A stretch of 64,000 nucleotides of DNA from Candidatus Gracilibacteria bacterium CG17_big_fil_post_rev_8_21_14_2_50_48_13 (GTDB taxonomy: Bacteria > Patescibacteriota > Gracilibacteria > 1-14-2-50-48-13): NCBI GenBank assembly GCA_002783265.1, contig PFFG01000007.1, positions 61,329-125,328 on the forward strand, in the 5' to 3' direction. The notes below the pieces were generated by a model. It saw nothing but the letters and a program-made list of their open reading frames with translations, was not told the DNA's origin and did not search any database. The position numbers were made by a program, and so were the translations under genes. Shown in pieces: positions 17,482 to 25,798 of this stretch; positions within the stretch are counted from its first letter, which is position 1; every line of letters begins with the position of its first letter.

Positions 17482-19629
17482 ATGCTTCGTCATACAAAAG
17501 AACAACTGGTGACCTCCTTCGTTTTTCTCGTATTTTGGAGCATCCTCGGTACCATGATGTATATGTTCCTGCTGTTTCCTCAAGTCCATACGCGACTCAC
17601 AGATTTACTGCACGACGAACAGGCCACTTTGCCTACTCACGTCACTCTCGTGGGTATTGATCAGAAAAGCCTTTCTTCGGAATCAGAGGGCGGGCTGGGT
17701 CGATGGCAAGATTGGCGACGGTCGTACTATGCAAAAACCATCGAGCATCTTCGGGCAGCTGGGGCGACGGTCATAGGCGTCGATGTCTTTTTTTCCGAAC
17801 CCTCTTCGGAAGGACAGGCGAAAACCATCAAGAATTTTCTTGAACGCCAAGGTATTCCCTTTGATAGCGAAAGCGTTTCTGCCTTTGCCGAGGAAGAAGA
17901 TCGTGCGCTTCGGTCACAGATTGAAGGCAAAAATGACATCGTCTTGGCGGCGGATGCAACAAAAGGGATGCCTGCACTGGTGCCTGATGCACGCATAACC
18001 GGCAGTGGTGCCATGCTTGGTAGCGTTACTCTTGTGGAAGACAGTGATAATATTTTACGCCGCGTCCCCTTATGGACTGGCAGTGCAGTGGTTCCCCACT
18101 CCTTTGCCTTTCGACTTTTTCTCGCATGGACAGGTGCAAAAGAAGGTGATTTTCGCAGAGAGCAACAGCACATTGCCTATACAGGGCCACAGCTACGCAG
18201 TATGGGATCTGGCACCAAATTGCCGCTCTGGAATTTCACGACGGATACAGAAGGAACCCTGCCCGTTCGTTTTCGAGGTGCTCCACTAACGAGGTTTCCT
18301 CTGATTTCCTTTGTCGATGCGTACAACAACGCTTTTGACCCGTCCCTTGTGGCCGGTAAAATTGTTTTAATCGGAGAAGTGGATGCAGGTCTCCACGACA
18401 ACGTGTATACGCCTGTTTCCTTTGGCCAGAAGCGCCCTGGAGTTGAGGTGCACGCTCAGGCACTTGAGTCGCTCATCAATAACGATACCACCACTCCTGC
18501 CCCTATTTGGTATCATGCACTTTTCACCGCCGTACTCCTGATGGTACTCCTTGTGGTCGGCATGAAGTTTGGAGCCGTTTGGGGGGCAGTTATGCTCTTC
18601 TTCTTACTGGCGAGTGAATTTTTCTACACACTTTGGGCCTTTGATGCGAGTCGACTGACCCTGAGTAGTTGGTACATTGGTCTCGCACTGGTGGGCACCT
18701 ACGCAAGTCTTCTCGTGTACAAGCTTTTTCTAGAACAACGTGATAAAAAGCAGGCAATAAAAGCATTCTCCCACTATGTCAGCGACAAAGTAGCCAACAT
18801 GATGATTCGTCAGCCCTCGCTGCTTCGCCTGGGTGGTGAAAAACGGACGCTTTCCGTGAGTTTTACGGACATTGCGAATTTCACAACCATTTCGGAACAA
18901 CTGACTCCAGAGCAAATCAGTGACTTTTTGCGCATTTATCTCGAGCGCATGACCAATATTGTGCTTTCTGAGGACGGGACCCTCGATAAATACATTGGTG
19001 ATGCCTTGATGTGTTTATACGGCGCCCCCCTTGCCTTTGACGATCATGCACTGCGCGCTTGTCGTGCGGCACTTGCCATGCATGCAGCGATTCCTGATAT
19101 TCAGCGTGCACTTCCTATGACGCTTCCTCCTGACCTCCCCCTAGCAATTCGCACAGGAATAGGTACAGGTGAAATGGTCGTCGGAAATTTTGGTTCCCAG
19201 AAGCGCTTTGACTACACCGCCATTGGAGACACTGTAAATACGGCCTCTCGCCTCGAAGGCGCAAATAAACAATATAGTAGCCAGATTTGTGTAAACGAAG
19301 CAACGTACCTTGCGGTGCAGGATGCCTGCGTTTTACGTACGCTTGATATTGTTCGCGTGAAAGGCAAACACCAGCCCGTCAAAATTTATGAACTGCTGTC
19401 CATGCGGGATGCAAGTAGCACCATGATGGAAAAAATGAGTGAGGAATTCGAGCGAGCATTTCTCCATTATCAGGGGAAGGATTTCCTCACGGCTCGTGAT
19501 GTTTTTGAGTCTATTCATGCGACCTTTGGCGATGCAGTTTCCGCCATGTATGTCCACCGGTGCAACACCTATCTGGAAAAGCCACCTGCAGCCTCGTGGG
19601 ATGGTGTATATGTCATGACTTCGAAGTAG
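17482..19629 (+). CDS. CHASE2-domain class III adenylate/guanylate cyclase
   Basis: 715 aa. An N-terminal membrane helix (about 12-33) is followed by an extracytoplasmic CHASE2 sensor (about 45-335, with VTLVGIDQKSL, VIGVDVFFSEPS and the GKIVLIGEVDAG segment typical of the domain). Three or so membrane helices come next (about 345-420), then the catalytic domain (about 450-640). The domain shows SVSFTDIANFTTISEQ with the first metal aspartate, DKYIGDALMCLYG with the second, and AIGDTVNTASRLEG. The lysine in DKYIGD fits adenylate cyclase specificity. A short tail resembles the C-terminal helix region of CHASE2 cyclases. It likely makes cAMP in response to an external signal; no cAMP receptor was seen nearby. 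Confidence 0.93.
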   Translation: MLRHTKEQLVTSFVFLVFWSILGTMMYMFLLFPQVHTRLTDLLHDEQATLPTHVTLVGIDQKSLSSESEGGLGRWQDWRRSYYAKTIEHLRAAGATVIGVDVFFSEPSSEGQAKTIKNFLERQGIPFDSESVSAFAEEEDRALRSQIEGKNDIVLAADATKGMPALVPDARITGSGAMLGSVTLVEDSDNILRRVPLWTGSAVVPHSFAFRLFLAWTGAKEGDFRREQQHIAYTGPQLRSMGSGTKLPLWNFTTDTEGTLPVRFRGAPLTRFPLISFVDAYNNAFDPSLVAGKIVLIGEVDAGLHDNVYTPVSFGQKRPGVEVHAQALESLINNDTTTPAPIWYHALFTAVLLMVLLVVGMKFGAVWGAVMLFFLLASEFFYTLWAFDASRLTLSSWYIGLALVGTYASLLVYKLFLEQRDKKQAIKAFSHYVSDKVANMMIRQPSLLRLGGEKRTLSVSFTDIANFTTISEQLTPEQISDFLRIYLERMTNIVLSEDGTLDKYIGDALMCLYGAPLAFDDHALRACRAALAMHAAIPDIQRALPMTLPPDLPLAIRTGIGTGEMVVGNFGSQKRFDYTAIGDTVNTASRLEGANKQYSSQICVNEATYLAVQDACVLRTLDIVRVKGKHQPVKIYELLSMRDASSTMMEKMSEEFERAFLHYQGKDFLTARDVFESIHATFGDAVSAMYVHRCNTYLEKPPAASWDGVYVMTSK

Positions 19630-19649
19630 TATAAAACTATATATTTTAT

Positions 19650-19679
19650 TTGACGCAATAGCATAGGATACGGTACACT
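19650..19679 (+). promoter_or_regulatory. Promoter of the candidate ncRNA
   Basis: TTGACG (19650-19655), 18-base spacer, TACACT (19674-19679), placing transcription start near 19686. No open reading frame on this strand follows; instead a structured segment ending in a T-run does. Confidence 0.6.
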
Positions 19680-19685
19680 ACTTAG

Positions 19686-19924
19686 TGCAGAAGGTCGCAA
19701 TACACCTGTCGTTGTCCACTTGCATATCTGTGGGGTATGTGAGGACGGAGATGTAAAGCGAGCGATACCTTGAATGTCTAAACAGCGTTCACACTCCAAA
19801 ACAATTGGCGACATGGTAAGCAGACGAGAGAACCCTCGTACTGATGATGTCTCCGTTGGGAGGGATACCACATGATTCTCTTTATTATCATAGGTGGTAG
19901 TGGGTCGCAGCCTTCTGTTTTTTT
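19686..19924 (+). ncRNA. Candidate structured non-coding RNA, about 239 nt
   Basis: The 5' end GCAGAAGG (CAGAAGG at 19688-19694) pairs with CCTTCTG (19911-19917), which is followed directly by seven Ts. This gives a closing stem that doubles as a terminator. Internal hairpins include GTC-CA-CTTGCATA with TATGTGAG-GAC (around 19714-19746), ACGAG/CTCGT (around 19824-19840) and ACCAC-ATGAT with ATCAT-AG-GTGGT (around 19868-19899). A promoter sits at the right distance upstream. I looked for hallmarks of RNase P RNA, tmRNA, SRP RNA and common riboswitches and found none. A closed long stem recalls 6S RNA but the multi-hairpin interior does not clearly match. A 100-aa minus-strand reading frame overlaps but has no support. 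Confidence 0.5.
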
Positions 19925-20366
19925 AATTGCCGTCTTCTGTCGAGACCTCTCCACCTTCGGAGAGGATACTTTCTAGAACGCGCCAGGCAAGCATGGCACA
20001 TTTGACGCGAGAGGGATAGTCGCGTACTCCACCAAGGATTTCCAGACGACCGGGAAGACCCTCTAAGGGTTCCGCAGTGAGGTGGATCGTCAGGAGTTTC
20101 ATGAGTTGCTCCGCTTCTTCCACAGTTTTGCCTTTAATTTCTGAGGTCATCAATGAGCAGGAAGCCTGGGAAATAGCACAGCCCTCACCGACAAAGGCAA
20201 CATCCGTAATGCGGTTTCCTTCCATGTGGAGCATGAGTTCGAGTGCATCACCACAGAGGGGATTTTTCCCCGCACCATGGTGCGTCGGATGCTCGAGGCG
20301 GCCAGCATTACGCGGGTGCTTCGCATGTTCCAAAATAGTTTGCTGATAGAGGTGAGAAAGAGACAT
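19923..20366 (-). CDS. sufU: SufU, iron-sulfur scaffold / sulfur-transfer protein
   Basis: 147 aa, the usual IscU/SufU length. The three conserved cysteines are in NPLCGD (about residue 38), EGCAISQAS (about 62) and SRVKCAMLAW (about 124), with the SufU-type aspartate after the first. In SUF systems without SufE, SufU accepts persulfide sulfur from SufS, often through zinc-ligand exchange. It is the last gene of the operon, 8 bases after sufS. The 20-residue insertion between the second and third cysteine that marks SufU versus IscU appears present. Confidence 0.93.
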   Translation of the reverse strand: MSLSHLYQQTILEHAKHPRNAGRLEHPTHHGAGKNPLCGDALELMLHMEGNRITDVAFVGEGCAISQASCSLMTSEIKGKTVEEAEQLMKLLTIHLTAEPLEGLPGRLEILGGVRDYPSRVKCAMLAWRVLESILSEGGEVSTEDGN

Positions 20367-20374
20367 GAGCGTGT

Positions 20375-21577
20375 TTATGCAAAAAGATCCACGGTTTTAT
20401 GGAGAGAGGCAACTGCTGCATCGATTTCTTCCGTGGTGGTGTACAGGGAGCAGGAAATGCGTGTGGTTGCAGGTATGCCAAAACGCTGCATGAGCGGTTC
20501 CGCACAGTGCTGCCCTGTACGCACACAAATATTATCACTATCCAGAATGGTCCCGACATCATGAGGATGCACCCCCTTCAGAGTGAAAGAGAACACGGGA
20601 ACTCTCTGCTCCGCCGTACCCAGAAGCTGCAGGCCGGGAACTACCTTGAGGGCTGATAGGGCGTGCTTCGCGAGCGACGCCTCGTAGGCGGAAGCCACCT
20701 CCCAGGAAAGTTCGGAAAAAAATGTGAGGCTGCTACCCAGGCCCAGAACGCCTGCAATATTTGGCGTACCTGCTTCAAAGCGTGCAGGACCAGAGCGGTA
20801 AGTGATGTGATCAAAACTGACTCGCTCAATCATATCTCCCCCACCTTGCCAAGGTGGCAACGTTGCAAGAAGGTCTTCGTTCATATAGAGAACTCCCGTA
20901 CCCGTCGGTGCGAAAAATTTGTGACCTGTCCAAACGTAGGCATCCACACCCAGGGTTTGCATGGCGAGGGGCATGTGCGGTGCTGCTTGAGAGCCATCCA
21001 CAATCATGAGGGCGCCAACGCGATGTGCGGCTGTGGTCATGGCAGCTATGGGATTTATCGTTCCCAGCACATTCGAAACATGGGTGAGGGCCACAACGCG
21101 AACCCGTGGGCTCAGTAGTTGTTCATAGGCCGTTTGATCGATGGTGCCGTCGTCCAGCACAGGAATTTCCCTCAGCTCCGCCCCCGTTCGCTGGCATGCC
21201 ATGAACCAGGGGACAAGATTCGCATGGTGCTCCATTCCGGAAACGAGCACCACATCGCCCTCCCTTAGAGGTATGGTATAGGCGAGGAGGTTAAGAGCTT
21301 CCGTTGCACTGCGTGTAAAAATGATTTCCTCTGAGTTCGCATGCATGTAGGCAGCTGCTTGATCGCGAACATGTTCATAGGCAGCGGTTGCTGCTTCACT
21401 CAAGCGATAGACACCTCGATGAATATTGCTGTATTCATGCGTATAAAAGGCCATTTCTCGTTCTATAACCGTGCCCAGTTTCTGAGCGGAGGCTGCAGAG
21501 TCAAGATAGACAATGGGCAATCCATCTTGCTGGGTGTTGAAAAACGGAAAATATTTTCGGTAGGGAGATGTCGTCAT
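20375..21577 (-). CDS. sufS: SufS, cysteine desulfurase
   Basis: 400 aa from the ATG at 21577, which overlaps the sufD stop in an ATGA arrangement; a start 51 bases upstream lies inside sufD. It is a PLP enzyme that removes sulfur from cysteine as a persulfide for Fe-S cluster assembly. Visible are the DSAASAQKLGTVIE opening of class II desulfurases, EYSNIHRGVYRLSEAAT, the PLP lysine in WTGHKFFAPTGTGVLY and the catalytic cysteine in VRTGQHCAEPLMQRFG (RxGxHCA). It passes sulfur to the adjacent SufU. Confidence 0.96.
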   Translation of the reverse strand: MTTSPYRKYFPFFNTQQDGLPIVYLDSAASAQKLGTVIEREMAFYTHEYSNIHRGVYRLSEAATAAYEHVRDQAAAYMHANSEEIIFTRSATEALNLLAYTIPLREGDVVLVSGMEHHANLVPWFMACQRTGAELREIPVLDDGTIDQTAYEQLLSPRVRVVALTHVSNVLGTINPIAAMTTAAHRVGALMIVDGSQAAPHMPLAMQTLGVDAYVWTGHKFFAPTGTGVLYMNEDLLATLPPWQGGGDMIERVSFDHITYRSGPARFEAGTPNIAGVLGLGSSLTFFSELSWEVASAYEASLAKHALSALKVVPGLQLLGTAEQRVPVFSFTLKGVHPHDVGTILDSDNICVRTGQHCAEPLMQRFGIPATTRISCSLYTTTEEIDAAVASLHKTVDLFA

Positions 21578-22728
21578 GATCCAAGCTGGAAAAGAGATCG
21601 AAGGGAAGCGAGGTAATTTGCTTCGCAAGATGCTGGGAGGTGATGGGCAAGTTCTGCCATGTGCCCAAGGGCGAGCAAAGCTTTTGCACGTTGCTCACCA
21701 ATGCCGCGCGTCGCCATATAGGACAGGAGTTCTGGAGTTGCGTGCCCCATGGTGGCACCATGACTGCAGACCACATCATCGTTGTGAATGAAGAGGCGCG
21801 GCACCGTATAGGCCTTTGCTCCCTCTTCCATCAGCAGATGTTTTGTTTCCTGTCTGGCGGACGTTCCCGACGCATGAGGAGCAACATCGGTACGGACATC
21901 CACATCCACCTCTGCGCCAGAAAACACCGCACTCCGAAAAATTTGCATGCTGGACGCGTTCTTTTCTTTATGCACCATGCGGGTAGACAAAGAAGTATGC
22001 CCCGTCTTTTGCACCATGAGAGCACGAAGCGATGCGTGCGCACCCTCGAAGATTTCACAGGTAATTTCCTCTCTAGCACGGCCCGTTGGCGATACGGTAC
22101 GGATCATACGAAGTTTTGCGTTAGCATGGACGGTTGCCTGTACCCCACGAAGAGATGTTGGCGCATGCGCGTTTGCAAGCAAAGCACAATCGAGAGAAGA
22201 GGATTCTTCGAGGACCAGTTCGAGGGAACTGAGGTGCAAATGATTCTCTGAGAGCGCACGGTCTTCTAATATTATGGACGCCTGAATACCGCCCGCAACT
22301 TCGATGCGTAGAGACGAACAAAGAATCGCAGGGCGCAGTGCATCACATATCCATCCAAGGGAAAGCGGTGTTTTTGGAGATGCCGTTATGCGTACAACAA
22401 GAGTTGACGTGAGAGCACGGGCAAGGTCGCTGAAACTTGACGTGTCCGCCGCAAGGGGTGCGGGGTTTTCGTGGGTAAGGTGGAACTCAGCATGTTGAGC
22501 CCGAGGAAGCAGCCCACCATTCCATAGGACAACATCATAAGGCACATCCAGTGCTGGTAGTGTGAGGGAATCGTCAAATATCAGGAGTTCTCGTTCCTGT
22601 GCTAATAACTGCCGAAGTCCTGCATGGGCGTAGCCCTCCGTTTTGATCGTGGGCATGATAAATGAACCACCACTCCCTTCTCCGTGCTTTTTGTGTAGTG
22701 CGCGCACTACTGCGTCGAAAAAGTTCAT
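21574..22728 (-). CDS. sufD: SufD, Fe-S scaffold subunit
   Basis: 384 aa. It partners SufB in the SufBC2D scaffold. The N-terminal half is divergent; the C-terminal half is a beta-helix ending in HNDDVVCSHGATMGHATPEL with a following helical part, matching the SufB/SufD core. The gene overlaps sufC by 4 bases at its start and sufS by 4 at its end, so translation is coupled across three genes. The family is sure; the N-terminal region is more divergent than in well-studied SufD proteins. Confidence 0.92.
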   Translation of the reverse strand: MNFFDAVVRALHKKHGEGSGGSFIMPTIKTEGYAHAGLRQLLAQERELLIFDDSLTLPALDVPYDVVLWNGGLLPRAQHAEFHLTHENPAPLAADTSSFSDLARALTSTLVVRITASPKTPLSLGWICDALRPAILCSSLRIEVAGGIQASIILEDRALSENHLHLSSLELVLEESSSLDCALLANAHAPTSLRGVQATVHANAKLRMIRTVSPTGRAREEITCEIFEGAHASLRALMVQKTGHTSLSTRMVHKEKNASSMQIFRSAVFSGAEVDVDVRTDVAPHASGTSARQETKHLLMEEGAKAYTVPRLFIHNDDVVCSHGATMGHATPELLSYMATRGIGEQRAKALLALGHMAELAHHLPASCEANYLASLRSLFQLGS

Positions 22729-23474
22729 GCGTTCTGGTCAATAGCAGCTTCATATCCTTCCCGCTCAATTTGACGTGCCAGGGCCATATCGCCAGAACGA
22801 ACAATGCGCCCGTTGTGGAGAATATGTACGACGTCAGGCTGCAGCTCTTCGAGCACGCGTTCGTAATGGGTAATCACAAGAAAGGAACGATCTGGTGAGC
22901 GCATATCTCGGATACTCGCAGCAATCGTCTTTAGCGCGTCCACGTCGAGACCTGAGTCCGTCTCATCGAGAATACAGAGTTTTGGTTCTAAAAGCAGCAT
23001 TTGTAGAACTTCGTTGCGTTTCTTTTCCCCACCGGAAAATCCGTCATTCATATGCCGTTCTAAAAACGCCTCGGATAGATGCACTTTTGCTAACATTGGA
23101 CGCAGCAGATCGCGGAGTTCGAAGGGGTCAATCGTGGATTTCCACTGATACTTGCGAATTTCGTTGAGGGAGGTGCGCAGGAACTCCTCCGTCGTGACAC
23201 CAGGAATGGCAGGCGGATACTGAAAGGCGAGAAACAAGCCTTCCCGAGCGCGGACCTCCGGTGAAAGTGCAAGCAAGTCCTTTCCAGAAAATTGTACATC
23301 TCCTTTCGTCACCGTATATTCGTCGCGACCTGCGAGCACTGACGCAAGGGAGGTCTTCCCTGCTCCATTTTGTCCCATAATTGCATGAATTTCACCCGGT
23401 TTCATGTGGAGTGATATGCCTTTAAGGACTTCTTTCCCGGCAATAGATGCGTGGAGTTGATGAATATGAAGCAT
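22725..23474 (-). CDS. sufC: SufC, Fe-S assembly ATPase
   Basis: 249 aa ABC ATPase that powers conformational change in the SufBCD scaffold. It has Walker A GQNGAGKTS, the Q-loop region FLAFQYPPAIPG, the SufC-type signature FSGGEKKRNEVLQ and Walker B CILDETDSGLDVDALK, followed by the switch histidine in VITHYER. There are no membrane segments. It lies 15 bases after sufB and overlaps sufD by 4 bases. Confidence 0.97.
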   Translation of the reverse strand: MLHIHQLHASIAGKEVLKGISLHMKPGEIHAIMGQNGAGKTSLASVLAGRDEYTVTKGDVQFSGKDLLALSPEVRAREGLFLAFQYPPAIPGVTTEEFLRTSLNEIRKYQWKSTIDPFELRDLLRPMLAKVHLSEAFLERHMNDGFSGGEKKRNEVLQMLLLEPKLCILDETDSGLDVDALKTIAASIRDMRSPDRSFLVITHYERVLEELQPDVVHILHNGRIVRSGDMALARQIEREGYEAAIDQNA

Positions 23475-23489
23475 AAGATTTGATGATGT

Positions 23490-24965
23490 TTAACCGACAC
23501 TCCCTTCAAGGGAGATCGTGAGTAGTTTACGGGATTCGACAGCAAATTCCATGGGAAGCTGATCGAGGACGTCACTGCAGTAACCGTTGACAATGAGCGC
23601 TGTTGCATCTTCCCGACTAATGCCCCGCTGCTGCATGTAGGCGAGAAGCTCTTCGCTGACCTTTGATGTAGTTGCTTCGTGTTCAATGCTACTGGAAGCC
23701 GCAGAATCCTCGAGATACGGTATAGTATTGGCGCTGCATCCATCACCGATGAGAAGGGAGTCACACTGCGAAAAGTTGCTCGCACCCGTTGCGGTCGGCA
23801 TCATACGCACTAAACCTCGATAGGTATTGTTGCTTTTGCCAGCGGAAATCCCTTTAGAAATGATGCGACTCTTGGTTCCCTTCCCTATATGTATCATTTT
23901 CGTGCCTGTGTCCGCCTGCTGCATGGCTCGTGTGACCGCAACAGAATAGAATTCGCCGCTACTATAATCGCCTTTTAGGACAACAGATGGGTACTTCCAG
24001 GTGATGCTGCTACCCGTTTCTACCTGTGTCCAGGAAATCTTGGCAAAATCTTCAGCGAGGCCACGTTTGGTCACAAAATTGTATATGCCCCCCTTTCCAT
24101 TTTCGTCGCCAGGATACCAGTTTTGCACGGTGGAGTATATTATTTCTGCCCCCCTATGGGCAACAAGCTCTACCACAGCGGCATGCAGTTGATTTTCGTC
24201 ACGTTGTGGCGCCGTACACCCCTCCAGATAACTGACATAACTCCCTTCATCGGCGATGATCAGTGTGCGCTCAAACTGGCCGGTCCCCGCTGCATTGATG
24301 CGGAAATAGGTGGAAAGATCCATTGGGCATCGCACACCCTTCGGAATATATACAAAGGTTCCATCCGTAAACACTGCACTGTTGAGGGCCGCGTAGTAAT
24401 TGTCGGTCACGGGAACGACCGTACCGAGGTACTTCGCCAGCACCTTCGGATATTTGCGGATTGCCTCACTAATAGAACAGAATATCACGCCCGATTTGCG
24501 CAGTCGCTTTTGAAAGGTCGTTGCCACAGAAACACTATCTACAACTGCATCGACGGCCACATTGGCAAGTTGTTTTTGTTCATCAAGCGGAATGCCGAGT
24601 TTTTCAAAGGTCGCCAAAATTTCCGGGTCGACCTCATCGAGACTCCCCAGTTTTTTCTTTTGTTTGGGCGCTGCATAATAAATGATCTCCTGAAAGTCTA
24701 TGGGTGGATACACCACATTTTGCCATGTGGGTTCTTGCATTTTTTGCCAAGCACGAAAGGCAGAGAGGCGCCACTCCAGCATAAAGTCGGGTTCCTGTTT
24801 TTTGGCAGAGATCAGGCGAATAACCTCTTCCGAAAGACCTTTTGGAGCGAGATCTTCGTCGAAATTTGAGGTGAAACCGTAGGCGTAATCCTCCGTCGTT
24901 GCTTTCTGAATGATATCCTTTTCGCTTTGCATACAAGAACATATATTACCGTCAATTTGTACCAT
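23490..24965 (-). CDS. sufB: SufB, Fe-S scaffold subunit
   Basis: 491 aa, close to the usual 465-495. It is the main scaffold subunit on which clusters form. Characteristic parts are the DYAYGF N-terminal region, [19 protein letters not shown], the [10 protein letters not shown] segment, [30 protein letters not shown] and the C-terminal [17 protein letters not shown] region. The start at 24965 is preceded by AGGTAG; an alternative ATG at 24932 gives an N-terminus more like other SufB proteins but lacks a ribosome site. It is the first gene of sufBCDSU, divergent from the HTH/GHKL pair across 130 bases. Confidence 0.95.
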   Translation of the reverse strand: MVQIDGNICSCMQSEKDIIQKATTEDYAYGFTSNFDEDLAPKGLSEEVIRLISAKKQEPDFMLEWRLSAFRAWQKMQEPTWQNVVYPPIDFQEIIYYAAPKQKKKLGSLDEVDPEILATFEKLGIPLDEQKQLANVAVDAVVDSVSVATTFQKRLRKSGVIFCSISEAIRKYPKVLAKYLGTVVPVTDNYYAALNSAVFTDGTFVYIPKGVRCPMDLSTYFRINAAGTGQFERTLIIADEGSYVSYLEGCTAPQRDENQLHAAVVELVAHRGAEIIYSTVQNWYPGDENGKGGIYNFVTKRGLAEDFAKISWTQVETGSSITWKYPSVVLKGDYSSGEFYSVAVTRAMQQADTGTKMIHIGKGTKSRIISKGISAGKSNNTYRGLVRMMPTATGASNFSQCDSLLIGDGCSANTIPYLEDSAASSSIEHEATTSKVSEELLAYMQQRGISREDATALIVNGYCSDVLDQLPMEFAVESRKLLTISLEGSVG

Positions 24966-25081
24966 ATCTACCTGCTAAAGCAATGCGTAAATAGAATCCT
25001 AATAGTATATTTGACAAACCGTACTTTATATTGACTTAAAGAACAATATACGTAGACTTCTGTGGATTCGACCTTTGACAG

Positions 25082-25098
25082 ATAGGAGAAAGATTATG
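25082..25098 (+). promoter_or_regulatory. Ribosome binding site duplicated before both genes of the HTH/GHKL pair
   Basis: The 17-base string ataggagaaagattatg occurs here (ATG at 25096) and again at 25785-25801 (ATG at 25799). AGGAGA sits about 7 bases before each start. It decides the start of the first gene over the upstream TTG at 25075, and the second copy contains the first gene's stop codon, so the two are translated as a matched pair. Confidence 0.8.
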
Positions 25099-25788
25099 AC
25101 TCAAGCTGATACGCCTGAATGGCATGCAGTGAAGAGATTCTCGAAAGAGAAAAAAATGAAGCGTGCCACGCTTTATGCTTTGCTCGAAATTCCTGCGAGG
25201 ACCATGCAAATGCAACTGACAAATCAAACGTTGACTCCAACGTCAAAGGCAAGATTGTACCTTCTCACAAAGGCAACAATTTTTAAGCCCATGACAGATG
25301 AAGAAAACATTGAATTTGCTCGGCAGCAAATGAATCCTCCAGAAGGCATAATACCCTTCATTCAGGAATCGACAGCAATATCCGGAGATTCAATGGAAAA
25401 AATACGTTCGAGCAAGAAACAGCTCATACGTGTTTATCTTGAAGAACTCATTGGAAAAGAAAATGGTTCGTTAGAAACTCTGCAAAGCATTTGGCAACTT
25501 TTGCCAGCAAATGACTTTAAGAAACCTAATGAGCAAATTTTTAAAGAAGATGTGCGTGAGACGGCCAAACTTATCCGTCTTTTAACTGCACATCTGCAAT
25601 ATTATGCTATGCATGAAAACGAAAACCTGCGGCATGAGATTCATGCCTATCTGGATTCGAGCATGTCACAGCTTACTATCGCATTCGAGTTATTCAACAA
25701 GGCTTACCCCTTGGTTGCACTCGGAAACTTGCTCCGCCATCGGCAGGTGCAAGAATTGTTTCTACAAAAAACATTGAAAGAAGAATAG
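25096..25788 (+). CDS. Small HTH-like protein paired with a GHKL ATPase
   Basis: 230 aa. The first 60 residues (EWHAVKRFSKEKKMKRATLYALLEI... then TLTPTSKARLYLLTKATIF) look like a helix-turn-helix of the XRE/lambda-repressor shape, with the recognition-helix region around residues 20-45. The rest is all-helical without membrane segments and not recognised. The identical ribosome site and 10-base gap to the GHKL ATPase gene argue that the two proteins work together. It may bind DNA and recruit or regulate the ATPase; this is inference. It could also simply autoregulate the pair. Confidence 0.75.
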   Translation: MTQADTPEWHAVKRFSKEKKMKRATLYALLEIPARTMQMQLTNQTLTPTSKARLYLLTKATIFKPMTDEENIEFARQQMNPPEGIIPFIQESTAISGDSMEKIRSSKKQLIRVYLEELIGKENGSLETLQSIWQLLPANDFKKPNEQIFKEDVRETAKLIRLLTAHLQYYAMHENENLRHEIHAYLDSSMSQLTIAFELFNKAYPLVALGNLLRHRQVQELFLQKTLKEE

Positions 25789-25798
25789 GAGAAAGATT

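Noticed and set aside
19569-19871. 100-aa minus-strand reading frame between cyclase and sufU, with a CxxC pair
   Set aside because: No ribosome site, overlaps the cyclase 3' end, and the same DNA is better explained by a plus-strand structured RNA with promoter and terminator.
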